A stretch of DNA of 64,000 nt from Kibdelosporangium banguiense (GTDB taxonomy: Bacteria > Actinomycetota > Actinomycetes > Mycobacteriales > Pseudonocardiaceae), in the NCBI RefSeq assembly GCF_017876405.1, contig NZ_JAGINW010000001.1, positions 11,111,203 to 11,175,202 on the forward strand. The letters are read 5' to 3'. The notes beneath the pieces are model-generated. The model made no database searches and was not told the DNA's origin. It saw only the letters and a list, made by a program, of their open reading frames with translations. Position numbers and translations under genes: made by a program. Below are positions 61,392 to 64,000 of this stretch, piece by piece. Position 1 is the first letter of the stretch. Each line of letters starts with the position of its first letter.

Positions 61392-62159
61392 ATGTCCGCG
61401 AGCGACTTTGCCCGCAGGATCCGTGCTCGCGAACGCGCGGTCGGCTACTGGTGCGTGCTGGATGCACCGGTCGCGACCGAGCGAATCGCCCGTCTGGGCT
61501 ACGACTATGTTTGCCTGGACGGCCAGCACGGATTGATCGGCTACTCGGGACTGCTCGCCGGACTCACCGCGATCGACGCGGGCGGAAAATCCGTCGGCCT
61601 GGTCCGGGTGGAGGCCAACAACCCCACCCCGATCGGCCGAGCACTCGACGCGGGGGCCGCAGGCGTGATCGTCCCGTTGATCGACAATACAGAAGACGCG
61701 GCTGCCGCAGTCGCCGCCGCCCGGTATGCCCCAGAAGGCATCCGGTCATACGGGCCAATGCGTTCGATGCTGCGAATCGGCCCCACTCCAGCTGACGCCA
61801 ACGCGTCCACGGTCGTCCTCCTGATGATCGAGACAGCACAGGGCCTCGCGAACGTGGAGGAAATCTGCGCGACACCAGGCGTGGACGGCGTCTACGTGGG
61901 CCCATCCGACCTACGCCTGGCCATTGGTGGGGCGCATGCGGCCGACCAGGCTGTGGCAGCGGAATTCGAGGCAGCGCTCACGCGCATCCGCGAGGCTGCT
62001 GCCGCGACAGGCATCGCGGCCGGAATCCACACACCTGACGGGACCACGGCGGCGAAGCGCCTGGCCGAGGGCTTCACGTTCGCCACAGTCTCGTGCGACG
62101 TGGTCCACCTGGAGGCCGCGGCGGCGGCACACCTCTCCGTCACTCTGGAGGACTCATGA
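61392..62159 (+). CDS. HpcH/HpaI-family aldolase
   Basis: The 255-residue protein has the class II aldolase pattern: GYDYVCLDGQHG, ALDAGAAGVIVPLI (with RYAPEGIRSYGPMR), MIETAQGLANVEEI (metal-binding Glu) and GVDGVYVGPSDL (Asp). GAGGAGAAG precedes ATG 61392. It should split a 2-keto-3-deoxy or similar 2-keto acid sugar into pyruvate (or tartronate semialdehyde) and an aldehyde. Confidence 0.92.
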   Translation: MSASDFARRIRARERAVGYWCVLDAPVATERIARLGYDYVCLDGQHGLIGYSGLLAGLTAIDAGGKSVGLVRVEANNPTPIGRALDAGAAGVIVPLIDNTEDAAAAVAAARYAPEGIRSYGPMRSMLRIGPTPADANASTVVLLMIETAQGLANVEEICATPGVDGVYVGPSDLRLAIGGAHAADQAVAAEFEAALTRIREAAAATGIAAGIHTPDGTTAAKRLAEGFTFATVSCDVVHLEAAAAAHLSVTLEDS

Positions 62160-63322
62160 CATCCCTGGTATTCGACGGGGTCCTGCGGCCGCTTATCGAT
62201 GATCCTTTCCGTAGTGACGCCATGCTCCCCGCGCCGACCGTGCAGAGCCACGCCGCGAACCTGGCGATACTGCCGGGGGGTGACCTCGCGTGCGTGTGGT
62301 TCGGTGGCACGCAAGAAGGTGTGCCGGATATCAGCATCTGGTTCTCCCGGCTGTCCACCGACACATGGTCCGCCCCAGTGCGTCTGTCCGACGACGACAC
62401 GCGTTCAGAACAGAATCCTGTGCTTTTCAACGCACCTGACGGCTCCGTATGGCTACTGTGGACAGCACAGATCGCAGGAAACCAGGACACCTCCGAAGTA
62501 CGCCGCCGGATTTCATACGACGGCGGCCACTCGTGGGGACCTGTGTCGACGCTGATCCCTGCCCGCGAGACCGGCGGCGTATTCGTCCGGCAGCCGATCG
62601 TGGTACTCGACTCAGGCCGTTGGCTGCTACCTGTGTTCCACTGCGTGTCCGTGCCAGGCAGGCGATGGGTCGGCGACCGAGACACCAGCGCAGTCCTGAT
62701 CTCCGACGACACAGGCGCCACATGGCGCGAGGTCGCCGTACCTGACAGCACGGGCTGCGTTCACATGAACATCGTGCCGTTGACCGGCGGTACATTGGCT
62801 GCGTTCTACCGCAGCCGTTGGGCGGATTTCATCTACCGGTCGACGTCCACAGACGATGGCGAGACCTGGAGCGCGCCACAGCCGATCGATCTCCCCAACA
62901 ACAACTCATCCATCCAGGTAATCAAGCTCGCCGACTCCCGGCTTGCCTTGGTGTTCAACAACAGCAGCGCTCGCGACGCCACCGAACGCAGGTTGTCGCT
63001 CTACGACGAAATCGACGACGACGGCCTCGCAGAACAAGCCCCACCCCCAGCAGACTTCGGCGAACGCACCGCATTCTGGGGAGCACCACGCGCACCCATG
63101 ACACTCGCACTGTCCGATGACGGCGGCCTCACATGGCCATTGCTACGAAACCTGGAAATCGGCGACGGCTACTGCCTGACCAACAACTCCCGCGACGGCC
63201 TCAACCGCGAGTACTCGTACCCGACTGTTTGCCAAACGTCAGACGGCACCCTGGACATCGCATTCACCTATTTCCGGCAGACAATCAAGCACGTCCGGGT
63301 CCCAGTGGACTGGGTCCAGTGA
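62156..63322 (+). CDS. Cytoplasmic sialidase-fold (BNR) protein
   Basis: The 388-residue protein has a sialidase-type beta-propeller with Asp-box-like repeats (SYDGGHSWG, SDDTGATWR, STDDGETWS, SDDGGLTWP) and the sequence SHAANLAILPGGDLACVWFGG seen in the BNR_2 group. There is no signal peptide and its start overlaps the aldolase stop (ATGA), so it probably acts inside the cell on the imported glycoside. The true reaction (hydrolase or lyase) cannot be told. Confidence 0.85.
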   Translation: MTSLVFDGVLRPLIDDPFRSDAMLPAPTVQSHAANLAILPGGDLACVWFGGTQEGVPDISIWFSRLSTDTWSAPVRLSDDDTRSEQNPVLFNAPDGSVWLLWTAQIAGNQDTSEVRRRISYDGGHSWGPVSTLIPARETGGVFVRQPIVVLDSGRWLLPVFHCVSVPGRRWVGDRDTSAVLISDDTGATWREVAVPDSTGCVHMNIVPLTGGTLAAFYRSRWADFIYRSTSTDDGETWSAPQPIDLPNNNSSIQVIKLADSRLALVFNNSSARDATERRLSLYDEIDDDGLAEQAPPPADFGERTAFWGAPRAPMTLALSDDGGLTWPLLRNLEIGDGYCLTNNSRDGLNREYSYPTVCQTSDGTLDIAFTYFRQTIKHVRVPVDWVQ

Positions 63323-63987
63323 CCAAACAAGCGCTAGTGACCGGCGTCAGCTCCGGCATCGGCCTCGCCACCGCACGCCGTCTCCTCGCCGACGGCTGGG
63401 AAGTCACCGGATTGAGCCGAACAAAACCACCAGTCCGGCTAACCTGGATCGAAACCGACCTCAACAACCTTTCCGCCTTACACGAAACCGTATCCTCGCT
63501 ATCCACAGTAGACGCCATAGTCCATGCGGCAGGCTTCCAACGATCAGCCCGCCTCGGCAACCTGTCCACACAGGACGGCGAAGCAATGTGGCGCGTACAC
63601 GTAGAGGCAGCATCCGTACTGGTCGACACAGCCGTGAACCGAATGCCCAACGGAGCCCGAATCGTACTCATAGGCAGCCGAACCATGACCGGCGTACCCG
63701 GAAAAAGCCAATACGCCGCAACAAAAGCCGCCCTCGCAGGCCTAGCCCGCTCCTGGGCCGCCGAATTAGTCGACCGCGCCATAACCGTGAACATCGTAGC
63801 CCCAGGCCCCACCGACACCCCCATGCTCCAGGACCCAGCCCGCGCAGCCACTCCCCCACGCCTCCCACCCATGGGACGCCTGATAAACCCCAACGAAATA
63901 GCAGGAACAGTCTCATTCCTGCTCAGCGAAACCGCCCGAAGCATAACCGGCCAAACATTAACAGTCTGCGCCGGAGCATCCCTCTAA
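63319..63987 (+). CDS. SDR-family oxidoreductase
   Basis: The 222-residue protein has the SDR cofactor motif TGVSSGIG, HAAG, and the catalytic Ser with YAATK (SQYAATKAALAG), ending with SITGQTLTVCAG. GTG 63319 overlaps the previous TGA. It is the last complete gene, and the operon may continue beyond the window, which ends 13 bases later. Confidence 0.92.
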   Translation: MTKQALVTGVSSGIGLATARRLLADGWEVTGLSRTKPPVRLTWIETDLNNLSALHETVSSLSTVDAIVHAAGFQRSARLGNLSTQDGEAMWRVHVEAASVLVDTAVNRMPNGARIVLIGSRTMTGVPGKSQYAATKAALAGLARSWAAELVDRAITVNIVAPGPTDTPMLQDPARAATPPRLPPMGRLINPNEIAGTVSFLLSETARSITGQTLTVCAGASL

Positions 63988-64000
63988 CAGGCCACGCCGA

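Noticed and set aside
1..64000. tRNA, rRNA, CRISPR or riboswitch features
   Set aside because: None could be recognised on reading either strand; a covariance-model scan would be needed to exclude small RNAs.

Overview
The window is high-GC DNA (about 65-70% G+C by eye, strongly G/C-ending codons) from a filamentous actinomycete. CBM2-bearing secreted hydrolases, a large SARP regulator, MbtH-dependent NRPS genes, PF03640-type lipoproteins and many GTG starts fit Streptomyces relatives or, more likely, Pseudonocardiales. No rRNA, tRNA, CRISPR array or phage structural genes were seen.

Layout. (1) 0-8 kb: secreted carbohydrate-active enzymes (a CBM2-GH5 cellulase cut by the window edge, an SGNH esterase with CBM2, a sialidase with three LamG modules), with an XRE regulator, an SDR and an F420-oxidoreductase remnant. 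(2) 8-10.2 kb: divergent AraC regulator and Fsr-like MFS exporter. (3) 10.2-13.1 kb: a visibly more AT-rich, tightly coupled five-gene operon on the minus strand. It encodes a 28-residue Gly-rich peptide with an Asp-Asp-Gly site, a PIMT-like methyltransferase, an HExxH protein, a 40-residue membrane peptide and an orphan protein. It looks like an undescribed RiPP locus. (4) 13.4-15.2 kb: BlaI-like and MerR regulators and an MBL-fold protein. (5) 15.2-26.6 kb: a small NRPS cluster: A-PCP with MbtH, a P450 and a discrete thioesterase with Cys as nucleophile; a C-PCP protein that keeps only a scrap of an adenylation domain; and C-A-PCP with a split TE and an MFS exporter. (6) 26.9-30 kb: a methyltransferase, a PF03640 lipoprotein, and a VKOR/DsbA-like extracytoplasmic thiol-oxidation pair. 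(7) 30-39.8 kb: a type II arabinogalactan utilisation locus: LacI regulator with two visible operators, sugar ABC importer without its own ATPase, GH51, GH35 and a secreted GH30 galactanase, closed by a terminator. (8) 40-42.5 kb: an APC permease with a carbamate-kinase remnant behind it, and a broken IS5-type transposase. (9) 42.3-50.8 kb: a segment bracketed by two diverged direct repeats, holding a giant SARP regulator and a cassette of small membrane peptide, ABC ATPase, ABC permease, small membrane protein and M50-like HESAH protein; this resembles a peptide toxin/export system. (10) 51-64 kb: a DMT-family transporter, then a catabolic locus: DeoR regulator, a fused four-carbon acid-sugar kinase/PdxA enzyme, a complete oligopeptide-type ABC importer, AKR, HpcH/HpaI aldolase, sialidase-fold protein and SDR in an almost fully overlapping operon.

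In short, the window mixes polymer scavenging (cellulose, arabinogalactan, sialylated or related glycans, an acid sugar) with specialised metabolism (one NRPS product and two candidate ribosomal-peptide systems). The peptide operon at 10.2-13.1 kb, the repeat-flanked peptide/ABC cassette at 46.9-50.3 kb and the NRPS with a relic A domain and Cys-thioesterase are the parts most worth a second look.
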